From: Acidobacteriota bacterium
Lineage (GTDB): Bacteria; Acidobacteriota; Terriglobia; Acidiferrales; UBA7541
Length of the DNA: 32,261 nt
NCBI GenBank assembly: GCA_003223295.1
Contig: QHYM01000335.1
Span: 1-32,261, forward strand
Direction: 5' to 3'
Part shown: positions 14,897-23,919 of the stretch, one piece after another
Layout: every line of letters begins with the position of its first letter
Position numbering within the stretch: the stretch's first letter is position 1
Program-made: the position numbers and the translations under genes
Notes under the pieces: generated by a model
What the model saw: only the letters and a program-made list of their open reading frames with translations
What the model was told of the DNA's origin: nothing
Database searches by the model: none

Positions 14897-17800
14897 TCAG
14901 GCATTTCCCCCAGTGCCTGCGCTTGGGGCCATCGCGTTCATCGACCTCATCCGCCAGCCCGCAGCGGGCCAGGCAAGAAGCAGGAGCAGGGCGATCAGGA
15001 CGACATAGCCATTCGTGCGGTAGAACGCAGCCGGTTGCCCTAGCAACTCGGCGGCTCCGCTTACCAGGGAAGCTCCCGCGATGACGAGGAAGCCTCCCAG
15101 CAAGTTGAAACGCATCAGCAGGCGCACACCAAGAACAAAAACGCTCAGAAGAATCAGCCGCGCGAGGAATTGCTTGGCAAAATCCGCGGGGCTGCCCCAG
15201 CTTCCGCCCACGACCGCCAAGACACCGACAAAGAACAGCAGAACGCGAAGCCACGTCTGCCGTATTTCTGCGGCGATGAAGGAAGCAATAACCACAATAT
15301 AAGCCGTCATCCTCAGACTACCGAGCAGAGTCCCCCCGAGGATGGACGCAGCTGGAAAAACGGCCAGCAGGCCCGCGCTGCCCCCCAGTCCGATCCACAA
15401 TGCATCGCGATAATATTCGCCAGGCATGCCTGCCCAGCCGGGGAGGCGCTCCTCTCCGAATGCCAACGTCGCGTAATACCAGGCAACACCGAAAAGCAGG
15501 ACCAGGAAACCAAAGCTAAATGGGCCGCCAAGCAACGCGAAAATGCCGACGACGCCAAGCGTTGTTTTGAAGGGGATCGCCGTATTGTACGCGTTCATCA
15601 GGTTCGGGAGGCGATCGCCGAGCGCAAAAACCACGTAAAAAGCAACGAGTGCCCAGGAGGCCCAGAGGGAAAGCTTTCTCCACGGAATCGCGCGTGCCGC
15701 TTCCGAGCGCAGATTCTTCAGGAAAAGAATGAGCGCGGTGAGGCCCAAGCCGCCGAGAAGGACGATGGGCCCAAAGGTGATGGCCTCGCGCGGAAGTGTG
15801 GTTTCTTCCTGCTTGCGCCGCCAGTCATCGGGAATTTTGATGAACGTGCTGAAACCCTCGCTTGCCGGCTCGTCTTCATCGGCGGAACCGGAGCGGCGGA
15901 AGTAGGCACGCCGGTAGTCCGTCACTTCATCGCTGAGCACCGCCACTCTGACGCGCACGTACGCGTGGCCGCTTGTTGATCGAGAAGCCCCCGAATCAAG
16001 CGGGGTGTTTTGCTGCCAGGTAAGCAGATGATCGACGCGGTGAGGACGCGTTTCGGAATCGCTTTCGACGAGCGTCCATTGGTCGAGGTCCAGCTTCTTT
16101 TCTTCACGCAGGAACTTTTGCGCGCGCGCAACGGCCTCTTCCTTTTTCAGCGACGCTCCCGCGGCATCTTCCGCGATCTTGTGTTGGAACGCGAAGAGCG
16201 AACCATCTGGCTTGAGTTTGATGGCGTACTCTTCGGTCTGGCTATCGCGGAAATAACGCGCCTGCCACACCGCTCCCGGCACTTGCTTGTCGTAAATCTC
16301 GTTCACGCGGGCGATTCCCATGCGCTCGCGAAGAAATTCGTTCGTGACGGGATCCACGATGTCTGCGAATATGACGGCGCATTTGTAGGAGTTGGGATCC
16401 ACCCCGCGGCTCCGCAGAATTTCGTCCGCTTTGGCGCGCGCGGTCTTTGCATCCACGGATAACTTCAAATAATCGCCGATGGACTCGGGCCTTAACCGCC
16501 AGGCGAGGAGCCCTCCCGCGAGAAGGCATGCCGCGAGAAGCGCAATCATTCCCGGGCCAAGGGCGTCGTAGCGTCGCTTCGGAGCCGCGGAAGCGGCGAA
16601 GGGCTGAGCCGTGGCAATGTCCAAGTTCGGGGGAGGCGTCGCGCCGTTTCGCAGGTCTTCATGCGCTTCGAATCCCCCGCGCGTCAGATAAGAAATACCG
16701 GCAAACACGAGCGGCGCGAAGGCTGCGGCCGCCACGACCACACCGGACACTTTGAAATAGAGGCTGTTCGAACGCAGGAGAAACAAGCCTACCAGCGATG
16801 CGTCCACAGTGTAGTGCCAGATCAGGGTCGCCAGGATTCCCCACCGCAGCATCACGATTCCCGCGACGATCCCGATCAAGCCGATCTCGATGCCACGGAT
16901 GTACGCCGGCTCCTGCGGATAGTTGCTGTGCAGAAAGCTCCAGAGAAATGCCGGAACAATCACGGCGAGCCACCGCGATTTCGTAAATTTGGTGAAAAAG
17001 GGAATGGCAAAGAGGCGAAACGTGAATTCTTCGTTGGTGGAGGCCAGCAACCCTATCGCCGCGCCCGAGATCCACGGGAAGAGCGTGTTCACGGACTCCT
17101 GGTAATTCACTTCTTGCGGGGCCCACGCACCCAACCAGGTTGCCACGACGTAGAATCCGACCACGTATCCAATGTGCGCTGCAGCCAGCGAGAGGCCCAC
17201 CACGGCCGCAGAGAAAAACTCTTTCGAACGCAATCCGCGCAGCGTGAAGGTCTTGGATAGCTGCAATCGCTGCGGCCAGGAAGAGCGGTAAAGCGGCTCG
17301 GCCGCCGGGAGCACCAAGGCGACGGTCAGCGCAGATAAAACCGCGAACAAGAGCGCCCCGCCCACCTTTCCTGCTAGAAAACTGCCGTAAGAAACTCTTG
17401 TATCGTAGCTTGCACTCCACAACGGCCAGTCATTCAGACTCTGCAAAAAGAGGAGCCCGGCAATCAGCAAACCGAGCAAAATGGCTCCGCGCCAGCGCGT
17501 CTGTCCTTGCACTGTGAGCTTAATTCCAAACCAGACCGCCGCGACGAGCAGCGCGATGTAAAGGACAGAAAATGCCAGCGCCAGCGTGTCGTTGCTGGAG
17601 CGCAGCCGCTGGTAGCTGCGTTGCCAAGCTTCGGGGACTTTCAGGATTTCTTCACTGCCCCCGATGCGCTCGCCCTGCACCGTCACGTGCAGGCGGTACG
17701 GCGCATCCTTTGCGCGAAAGCCGTGCTTTTCCCAGGTGAATGCCCAATCCGTACGGTTCGGTTTCTTTTTGGAATTGGCCTCCTCCGGAAGTGCGTCCCA

Positions 17801-18304
17801 GCCGTGGAGGTCCATTCCAAGTTTCGCGCTGAGATAATCTTGCGCGGCAGATTGCGCCGCGTCGCGCTCGAGCGATGCTCCGGCGCGGGCCTCTTCAATT
17901 TTGTGGTCGTAACCAACGATTTGCCCCGACGGGCTGACGCGCACCTGGAACTCTTCTGGCTGCAGAGGCTTGAAGAATCGAACCTCCCAATACCAGATGT
18001 TCAGCTCCGAGGACATCAGACGGTTTGCTTCGCGCAGGCCAAGCTGACGCTCGAGGTAGACCTTGGCATCTTCGTCCACATCAAAAATGATCGAAGACTT
18101 GTACCCGTTAACGTTTTCGCCAAGACCGGTGACGAAGTTCTGCGCGCGCGCCAAGGCCTCGTGCCGCGAAATTTGAAAATTAACGGAGGCTTCCGGAAAC
18201 GCCTGGAAGAAATATTTATAGGCGAAGAGCAGCCCGAGGATTCCCGCCGCCACCCACAGAAGCAGCGCGCGCTTTTCCGAACCGGTCAGACGCTCACCAG
18301 CCAC
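14897..18304 (-). CDS. Large CPBP-type intramembrane metalloprotease-like protein with internal duplication
   Basis: A 1135-aa polytopic membrane protein. The GTG at 18304 is supported by GGAGG at 18310-18314. The N-half has one TM helix, an extracytoplasmic alpha/beta domain (about 45-225), several TM helices, and a CPBP (CAAX-protease/bacteriocin-processing) core with all motifs: EEFTFR (425-430), FLWSFLH with H459, and HYTVD (497-501). The C-half begins with another TM helix (about 583-602) and a second copy of the extracytoplasmic domain (about 618-830; SYKCAVIF/GYKSSIIF and FAFQHKIAEDAAGASL/VGYDHKIEEARAGASL are obvious counterparts). It ends in about eight TM helices without CPBP motifs. 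One active protease unit thus seems fused to an inactive duplicate. The substrate is unknown. Confidence 0.8.
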   Translation of the reverse strand: MAGERLTGSEKRALLLWVAAGILGLLFAYKYFFQAFPEASVNFQISRHEALARAQNFVTGLGENVNGYKSSIIFDVDEDAKVYLERQLGLREANRLMSSELNIWYWEVRFFKPLQPEEFQVRVSPSGQIVGYDHKIEEARAGASLERDAAQSAAQDYLSAKLGMDLHGWDALPEEANSKKKPNRTDWAFTWEKHGFRAKDAPYRLHVTVQGERIGGSEEILKVPEAWQRSYQRLRSSNDTLALAFSVLYIALLVAAVWFGIKLTVQGQTRWRGAILLGLLIAGLLFLQSLNDWPLWSASYDTRVSYGSFLAGKVGGALLFAVLSALTVALVLPAAEPLYRSSWPQRLQLSKTFTLRGLRSKEFFSAAVVGLSLAAAHIGYVVGFYVVATWLGAWAPQEVNYQESVNTLFPWISGAAIGLLASTNEEFTFRLFAIPFFTKFTKSRWLAVIVPAFLWSFLHSNYPQEPAYIRGIEIGLIGIVAGIVMLRWGILATLIWHYTVDASLVGLFLLRSNSLYFKVSGVVVAAAAFAPLVFAGISYLTRGGFEAHEDLRNGATPPPNLDIATAQPFAASAAPKRRYDALGPGMIALLAACLLAGGLLAWRLRPESIGDYLKLSVDAKTARAKADEILRSRGVDPNSYKCAVIFADIVDPVTNEFLRERMGIARVNEIYDKQVPGAVWQARYFRDSQTEEYAIKLKPDGSLFAFQHKIAEDAAGASLKKEEAVARAQKFLREEKKLDLDQWTLVESDSETRPHRVDHLLTWQQNTPLDSGASRSTSGHAYVRVRVAVLSDEVTDYRRAYFRRSGSADEDEPASEGFSTFIKIPDDWRRKQEETTLPREAITFGPIVLLGGLGLTALILFLKNLRSEAARAIPWRKLSLWASWALVAFYVVFALGDRLPNLMNAYNTAIPFKTTLGVVGIFALLGGPFSFGFLVLLFGVAWYYATLAFGEERLPGWAGMPGEYYRDALWIGLGGSAGLLAVFPAASILGGTLLGSLRMTAYIVVIASFIAAEIRQTWLRVLLFFVGVLAVVGGSWGSPADFAKQFLARLILLSVFVLGVRLLMRFNLLGGFLVIAGASLVSGAAELLGQPAAFYRTNGYVVLIALLLLLAWPAAGWRMRSMNAMAPSAGTGGNA

Positions 18305-18523
18305 GCTGGCCTCCGTTACTTGTGCTTAGACGCACCCTTGCGAGAACACGAATCCCTCACTTTATCGGTACGCAGGGCCGCGGCGCAAGTTTCGGCCCCA
18401 AGGCACTGCTGGGTGTTCCAGGCAACCAGCTACCGGGTCAGCGCCTCTGCGCCAGTACGTCACGCACGCCATGAAGGAAAAGCGACAGACTTTGCTTTCG
18501 GAGCGGTAAGGCTTCTGAGCGGC

Positions 18524-19186
18524 TTATTCCTGGCGGCCGTTCTTGGGCACGAACGCAAACCCGCATCCAAGGGGCAGCCAAACGCCCGTCATCGGCCCCA
18601 AACTGTTCATGATGCTAAGGTCTTGCGGAGCCAATTGGCGCACACCGCAGTCCAGCAAGAACAGCGAAAAATAGACAGTCAGCACATTAACGAATCGGGC
18701 CGCATGCGATCCTGCGGATCGTTGCGCAGTCTCCGAATCCAAAGAATGACAATCGCCAAACAAGACACCACATAGATATTTTGCGAGAACTCGAAAACGA
18801 AATGCGTCGCCCTGAATCTAGCAACCGAAGTGACCTCGAAACTGAACCAGGCCGTTGCAAGGATGGTACCCACGCTCAACAACAGATTTTTCGTGCGAAG
18901 GACTTTGCTACCGTCAAGGCGCGCACTTATTTCAAATATGCTCAGGAACAAACAAAGCGACAGCAGACCATCGCTATAGAAATATGAATATGCATACTCA
19001 AGGGAGCTGACTCCGGAGCGGGTCAAGACAATATACCGGCCAATGCCGATCAAGACCGAGAGCAGGAAGTAAGCATTGAAAAAAAAGGAACCTGCCGGAT
19101 AGTCCCTGAACAAAGAAGAGGCACACGACGAAAGCCTCGACCAACATCGTGAGCATCCAGAGCGTCTGATCGGCGAGGGTAATCAT
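18524..19186 (-). pseudogene. Polytopic membrane protein broken by two compensating frameshifts
   Basis: Three overlapping minus-strand frames make one coherent protein. It starts at the ATG at 19186 (MITLADQTLWMLTMLVEAFVV...), and the frame fits up to ...GRFLFF at a run of eight A/T (19079-19086). Coding-like sequence then resumes one frame over (NAYFLLSVLIGIGRYIVL..., through ...VVSCLAIVILWIRRLRNDPQDRM). Around 18685-18710 it returns to the first frame (RFVNVLTVYFSLFLLD... to the stop at 18524, ending PLGCGFAFVPKNGRQE). The whole span is 663 bases, an exact multiple of three. An intact version would be about 220 aa with six or so TM helices. Removing one T from the run restores RFLFFNAYFLL. 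Whether these are mutations, sequencing errors or slippage cannot be decided here. Positions 18305-18523 downstream hold nothing I recognise. Confidence 0.65.
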
Positions 19187-19232
19187 GCACTCGTGAAAGT
19201 TGGGCCCCCTTCAGTGAGGAAGCCTCATGCTT

Positions 19233-19266
19233 TTGCTCAGTATGTCACGGCGGCAGTACTGAGCAA
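19233..19266. repeat. Perfect 10-bp inverted repeat in the divergent region before recG
   Basis: TTGCTCAGTA (19233-19242) and TACTGAGCAA (19257-19266) are exact inverted copies separated by 14 bases. The element lies between the divergent broken membrane-protein gene (start 19186) and recG (start 19362). No T tract follows on either strand. It could be a regulator binding site, a cruciform or RNA hairpin, or a small dispersed repeat. Confidence 0.6.
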
Positions 19267-19361
19267 TTGTGAGTTTCCTTCCAGGAACGGGGCTCTCTAA
19301 AGTGTCTCCATACCGCCCGGCTTCCATGAGTTCGCGTTGGCAATGATATAAAGAAGCTGTC

Positions 19362-21482
19362 ATGGCCATGAGCCTCACTACCGAAGCGCGCATGATCAAG
19401 GGCGTGGGCCCGCAGCGCGCGCAACTGCTCGCGGAGCGAGGCATTTCGACGCTTGGGGATCTTCTCGGCTACCTGCCCTTCCGCTACGAAGACCGCATCC
19501 ACTTTTCAAAGGTGAAGGACATCCAGCCAAACGGCACGTATACCATTCGCGCGCGGGTGATGAGCGGCCAAGCCATTCGAACCATGCGCTTTCGCCGCGA
19601 CGCTATTTACCACCTGCTTGTGCAGGACGAAGCGGGCGGCCTGCTGCCTTGCAAATTTTTTCATGGCGGTTATCTCGAAGGCCGCTTGAAACCCGGCCAG
19701 CTCTTGATTCTGCACGGCAAGGTGGAAATCGACCGGCTGCGGCCCGCGCGCTTGGAGATGATCAATCCACAGATCGAGTTGCTGAACAGCGATGAGATCG
19801 ATTCGACGGAAGTGGGGCGCATCGTGCCGATTTACGAAGCGATCGGGACGTTCAGCTCCAAGCAGATTCGGCGCGCGATGTACGCTGCAGTGCAACTCAT
19901 CGATCCCCGGATGCCGGATGTTTTGCCGGAAAGTTTGCGCCGCCGCCTGGGCTATCCCTCGCGCGGCGAAGCCCTCATTCACACACATTTTCCCGAGCCA
20001 ACGGAATCGCTCGACGCCATGAACACTTTTCGCTCGCCCGCGCAACAGAGGCTCATCTTCGAGGAGTTTTTTCTGTACCAGCTCAGCCTGGGCTTGGACC
20101 GCCGGGCCACGCGCAAGGAAAACGCCATCGCCTTTCGCGTGCGCGAAGACCGCATCCGCGAAGCTTTGAAACGCATTCTCCCGTTCAAACCTACAGAGGC
20201 GCAAAAACGTGTCCTCGCAGAAATTGTTGCAGACCTGGAAAAGCCTGCGCCGATGAATCGCCTGCTGCAGGGCGATGTCGGCAGCGGAAAGACCATCATT
20301 GCCTTGCAGGCTGCGGTGATCGCCATCGAAAACGGGACGCAAACGGCGCTCATGGCGCCCACGGAAATTCTCGCCGTTCAGCACTTCCTTTCGGCCCGGC
20401 GGATTCTGGGCAAAGCGGGCTACCGTGTCGAACTGCTGATCAGCGGCCTGAAGGGCGCCGAAAAGCAAGCCGCGCTCGAACGCATCAAGTCCGGCCAAGC
20501 ACAGCTGGTCATCGGCACGCACGCTTTGATCGAGGAGAATGTCAAATTTGCACGACTTGGATTTGTGGCCATTGACGAGCAGCACCGCTTTGGCGTCATG
20601 CAGCGCAAGCGGCTGATGGACAAGGCGGCTTCGCACGGGCATGCGCCGCATGTCCTTGTTCTGACGGCCACGCCGATTCCGCGCACGCTCTCGCTCACAC
20701 TGTACGGTGACTTGGACGTTTCCGTGCTGGACGAATTGCCGCCTGGCCGAACGCCCATCGTCACGCGCGTGACCACTGAGCCGCACCTTCCCGGCGTGTG
20801 GGAAGCTCTTCGCCGCGAAGTGGCGGCAGGGCATCAGGGCTACATCGTTTATCCGGTAATTGAAGAGTCCAAGCTCGAGTTGAAGGCCGCGATCGATGAG
20901 TACGAGAACCTTTCGAAAGAAGTTTTTCCCAAGCTGAAGCTTGGATTGCTGCACGGAAGGCTCTCCAGCGAAGAGAAAGACGAAGTCATGCAGCGCTTCC
21001 ACCGGAACGAGGCGCAAATCCTTGTGACCACAACCGTAGTGGAAGTCGGCGTGGATGTGCCCAACGCCACGGTAATGGTCATTGAGCATGCTGAGCGCTT
21101 CGGGCTCGCACAACTGCACCAGCTTCGCGGGCGCATCGGCCGTGGCGCGCAAAAATCTCATTGCATCCTGGTAGCGCCGTTTCGCATGACCGACGAAGCC
21201 CGCGCGCGGCTCGACACCATGGTGTGCACGTCGAACGGATTCGACATCGCGGAAGCGGATCTCCTGCTTCGCGGCCCGGGCGAATTCTTCGGTACGCGGC
21301 AATCCGGCGAACTTGGCTTTCACATCGCGAATCCGATTCGCGACAAGGAACTGCTCGAACTGGCGCGCCAAGAGGCTTTCGCGCTCGTCGAAGGTGGAGC
21401 GCAGCGGGAAGAACTGCAGCGCGTTCTGCGCATGCTGCCCGGCGAGTGGCAGCGCCGGTACCATCTGGCGAAGGTGGGATAA
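19362..21482 (+). CDS. recG: ATP-dependent DNA helicase RecG
   Basis: Branch-migration helicase that remodels stalled forks and Holliday junctions. The 706-aa length fits. The N-terminus has a helix-hairpin-helix-like start (MIKGVGPQRAQLLAERGI) and the wedge/OB domain (about 55-145) that splits fork DNA. Helicase motifs are Walker A GDVGSGKT (304-311), motif II DEQH (405-408), motif III LTATPIPRTLSLTLYGDLDVS, and motif VI QLRGRIGRG. The C-terminal TRG region with GFDIAEADLLLRGPGEFFGTRQSG is typical of RecG and distinguishes it from Mfd and PriA. The first ATG (19362) is used; a second is two codons on. A TATAAA at 19347-19352 lies very near the start. rsmD follows after 13 bases. Confidence 0.97.
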   Translation: MAMSLTTEARMIKGVGPQRAQLLAERGISTLGDLLGYLPFRYEDRIHFSKVKDIQPNGTYTIRARVMSGQAIRTMRFRRDAIYHLLVQDEAGGLLPCKFFHGGYLEGRLKPGQLLILHGKVEIDRLRPARLEMINPQIELLNSDEIDSTEVGRIVPIYEAIGTFSSKQIRRAMYAAVQLIDPRMPDVLPESLRRRLGYPSRGEALIHTHFPEPTESLDAMNTFRSPAQQRLIFEEFFLYQLSLGLDRRATRKENAIAFRVREDRIREALKRILPFKPTEAQKRVLAEIVADLEKPAPMNRLLQGDVGSGKTIIALQAAVIAIENGTQTALMAPTEILAVQHFLSARRILGKAGYRVELLISGLKGAEKQAALERIKSGQAQLVIGTHALIEENVKFARLGFVAIDEQHRFGVMQRKRLMDKAASHGHAPHVLVLTATPIPRTLSLTLYGDLDVSVLDELPPGRTPIVTRVTTEPHLPGVWEALRREVAAGHQGYIVYPVIEESKLELKAAIDEYENLSKEVFPKLKLGLLHGRLSSEEKDEVMQRFHRNEAQILVTTTVVEVGVDVPNATVMVIEHAERFGLAQLHQLRGRIGRGAQKSHCILVAPFRMTDEARARLDTMVCTSNGFDIAEADLLLRGPGEFFGTRQSGELGFHIANPIRDKELLELARQEAFALVEGGAQREELQRVLRMLPGEWQRRYHLAKVG

Positions 21483-21495
21483 GCGAGTCTTTCCA

Positions 21496-22095
21496 ATGCG
21501 CGTCATCGCCGGAACCTATCGCAGCCGCATCCTGAAGAGCCTGAAAGGGCTGGCGCTTCGGCCAACGAGCGACCGTCTGCGGGAAACGCTCTTCAATGTA
21601 TTGGGGGCCGGCGTCGCGGGTTCGCGATTCCTCGACCTGTTTGCGGGAACCGGCGCGATTGGCATTGAAGCGCTGAGCCGAGGAGCCACCGAAGTGGCGT
21701 TCGTGGAAAACCATGCGCCCGCCGTCACGCTAATTCGGCGCAATCTCGAATCGCTTGGCATTCGAAACGGCGCAACGGTGCTTTGCATGGATGCACTCCG
21801 CGGCCTTGAAAAGCTCGCCTCCGGGAAAAAAGGGACATCCTCCCAATACGACTATGTTTTTCTCGATCCGCCATACGCTGCAGCCAATGACTATGCTCGC
21901 GTGCTAGAATCTCTGGGTTCGGGGAATCTCCTCGCGCCCGGCGGCGTGGTGATCGCGGAGCACCGCCGCAGCTTCGATTTGCCGGAGGGAGCGGGCGCAC
22001 TGCAGCGCTACCGCGTTCTCCAGCAGGGCGATGCGGCCCTGAGTTTCTACCGCCGCGCTGCCGCGGCTGCCGGCAAAAAGAACTCTGCTCAGTAA
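21496..22095 (+). CDS. rsmD: 16S rRNA (guanine966-N2)-methyltransferase RsmD
   Basis: SAM-dependent methyltransferase modifying G966 of 16S rRNA. The 199-aa protein starts MRVIAGTYRSRILK, the family N-terminus. It has RPTSDRLRETLFN (22-34), the SAM-binding LFAGTGAIGIEALSRGA (48-64), and the catalytic FLDPPY motif (DPPY, 124-127). The ATG at 21496 is chosen on homology; the frame is open upstream to 21313 within recG and that part is non-coding in this frame. It sits 13 bases after recG and is probably co-transcribed. In many bacteria rsmD is followed by coaD; here it is not. Confidence 0.95.
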   Translation: MRVIAGTYRSRILKSLKGLALRPTSDRLRETLFNVLGAGVAGSRFLDLFAGTGAIGIEALSRGATEVAFVENHAPAVTLIRRNLESLGIRNGATVLCMDALRGLEKLASGKKGTSSQYDYVFLDPPYAAANDYARVLESLGSGNLLAPGGVVIAEHRRSFDLPEGAGALQRYRVLQQGDAALSFYRRAAAAAGKKNSAQ

Positions 22096-22203
22096 ACCCG
22101 CTCAGGCAGAGGATCGTATTTCCGAAGGTATCCTGAGGGATATTCTGAGGGGCGTGCTGCCGTTGAAGGCAACGAGCGCGTCACACGCACAATCAAAAGG
22201 GAT

Positions 22204-23907
22204 ATGTCTTTGAACCGCTTTGACTCCTTCTCCGGTTCCGGACAGGCCACTGCCGTGGCGCGCGCCCGGGTCCGTCTGCCCGCCGGCCGTCCGCCGCAGC
22301 TGGATATTGCCTGGGGAAGTTTTCATCAAGGGATTGGCAGCAGCCTGGGTGTCCTATTCAGCAAGTCTCCGGTGCCGAAGAGATTCACAATCGAAGGATT
22401 CTTCAAATACTGCTGGATTGAGGGCAAACTCCCGCGCCGCGCCCTGGTTGCTGCGGCTTTGTGGCACATCGTGTTCTTCGTGATGCCGTTTCCGCAGTTT
22501 CCGGCGACGCCGCATCACAACCCCTCTTTCGACAACGTAGAACTTTCGTGGTCGGGGCCGATCAACGACCTTCCACTGCTCGACATGCACGCTCCAAAGC
22601 CAAAGCCGACGCCCAAGCCGAGCCCGCGGGGCGAACCAGAGAAGCCTCTTCCTCCAGAGGGCGCGGATGCGTTCCATCCGCGCCAGCACATTTTCAGCGA
22701 CCCGGTGCATCCAAATCATCCGCGCCAGACTTTGATAAATTCGGCTGCTCCGCCGGAGGCGCCGAAAATTCTTCCCAACCTGCCCAACATCGTGCAGATT
22801 CAGGAGCTGCCGGGTCCGGCGCGGCCACGCCTGGAAATCAGCAAGGAAGCGCTAGAAAAGCTGCATCCAAAGCAGCGACGCGTGGCCACAGTGACGGATG
22901 GGCCTCCGCAGGACGTTCCGGTTTTTGACCAGAAACCGGGAGAACTCGCGATGATCGCCTCGCCTAATGCCCCCGCGAGGCCCCCGCTGGATTTGAATGG
23001 AGGAGCCGCGCCTCGCATCGCGCAGAAAGGGCAGGCCGGTGATGCAGGTCCGGCGCCGGACGTTGGCGCCACGGAACTTGCCGGTGCGCATGGAAACGCG
23101 GCGACATTGATTGCCCTCTCAGCAATGCCCGCTCCGCCTGCTCCGGTGACGCCGCCGCAAGGAAATCTCGCAGCGCGGGTTTCTATTTCGCCCGAAGGCA
23201 AGCAACCCGGAGTGCCGGGCGGTTCGCCCAAAGGAATTCCCGGCGAGAACGGGGGTGCTGGTGGCGGGGCTGGCGCGGCTAGCGGCGCGGGGAATAACGG
23301 CATCGACGTAAGCATCCGCGGCGGAAACCCTCCGACAAACAAGGGAGTCTCCGGTCTTGGCGGAACTGAAAAAATCACGACACCCCGTCCGCACACGCTT
23401 ATCACGCGGCCTGAGCCGCATGCGGCGCCCGATGATGAGCCTGCGCGGACCGCTCCACCGAATTTCACGGCGCTTCCGCCGGGAGCAAAACCGGAACAGA
23501 TTTTTTCTTCGAAGAAAATCTACAAAATGCGGATCGACATGCCCAACCTGAATAGCGCGACGGGAAGCTGGATTTTGAATTTCACCGAGCTGCGCGTAAA
23601 TTCGGATGGTCCTCGCGTGGTTTCGTCCGATTTATCCGGGCCTGCCCCGATACGGAAAGTCGATCCGAAGTATCCACCGACGCTGATCAATGAGCACGTG
23701 GAAGGTGAAGTGGTTCTCTACGCCGTGATTCGGCGCGACGGCTCGGTGGACAGCATTCAGTTGGTCCGCGGAATCGACGAGCAACTCGACAAGAACGCCA
23801 TGAATGCCCTGAGCCAATGGAGATTTCGGCCGGCGACGCGGCAGGGAGAACCCGTCGAGCTCGAAGCCATCGTGCACATCCCGTTTCACGCCCCCGATCT
23901 CCGTTAA
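22204..23907 (+). CDS. TonB-family energy transducer, Pro/Gly-rich
   Basis: A 567-aa protein with one transmembrane segment at about 79-97 (RALVAAALWHIVFFVMPFP), preceded by a roughly 78-residue cytoplasmic tail. After it comes a long low-complexity periplasmic spacer, rich in Pro first (KPKPTPKPSPRGEPEKPLPP, 131-150) and then Gly/Ala. Residues about 470-563 are a TonB C-terminal domain (IRKVDPKYPPTLINEHVEGEVVLYAVIRRDG...). It would couple the proton-motive force to outer-membrane receptors, or act as one of several acidobacterial TonB-like proteins. ATG 22204 has AAAGGG just upstream. No exbB or exbD is nearby. The stop is only 12 bases from the end of the convergent panE-like gene. Confidence 0.85.
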   Translation: MSLNRFDSFSGSGQATAVARARVRLPAGRPPQLDIAWGSFHQGIGSSLGVLFSKSPVPKRFTIEGFFKYCWIEGKLPRRALVAAALWHIVFFVMPFPQFPATPHHNPSFDNVELSWSGPINDLPLLDMHAPKPKPTPKPSPRGEPEKPLPPEGADAFHPRQHIFSDPVHPNHPRQTLINSAAPPEAPKILPNLPNIVQIQELPGPARPRLEISKEALEKLHPKQRRVATVTDGPPQDVPVFDQKPGELAMIASPNAPARPPLDLNGGAAPRIAQKGQAGDAGPAPDVGATELAGAHGNAATLIALSAMPAPPAPVTPPQGNLAARVSISPEGKQPGVPGGSPKGIPGENGGAGGGAGAASGAGNNGIDVSIRGGNPPTNKGVSGLGGTEKITTPRPHTLITRPEPHAAPDDEPARTAPPNFTALPPGAKPEQIFSSKKIYKMRIDMPNLNSATGSWILNFTELRVNSDGPRVVSSDLSGPAPIRKVDPKYPPTLINEHVEGEVVLYAVIRRDGSVDSIQLVRGIDEQLDKNAMNALSQWRFRPATRQGEPVELEAIVHIPFHAPDLR

Positions 23908-23919
23908 ACGAATTTCACT

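Noticed and set aside
19506-21506. 666-aa minus-strand ORF opposite recG
   Set aside because: Antisense shadow of recG, which carries all helicase motifs on the plus strand.
22124-22162. Imperfect direct repeat TATCCTGAGGGA / TATTCTGAGGGG before the tonB-like gene
   Set aside because: Only two imperfect copies; possible regulatory site but not enough to call.
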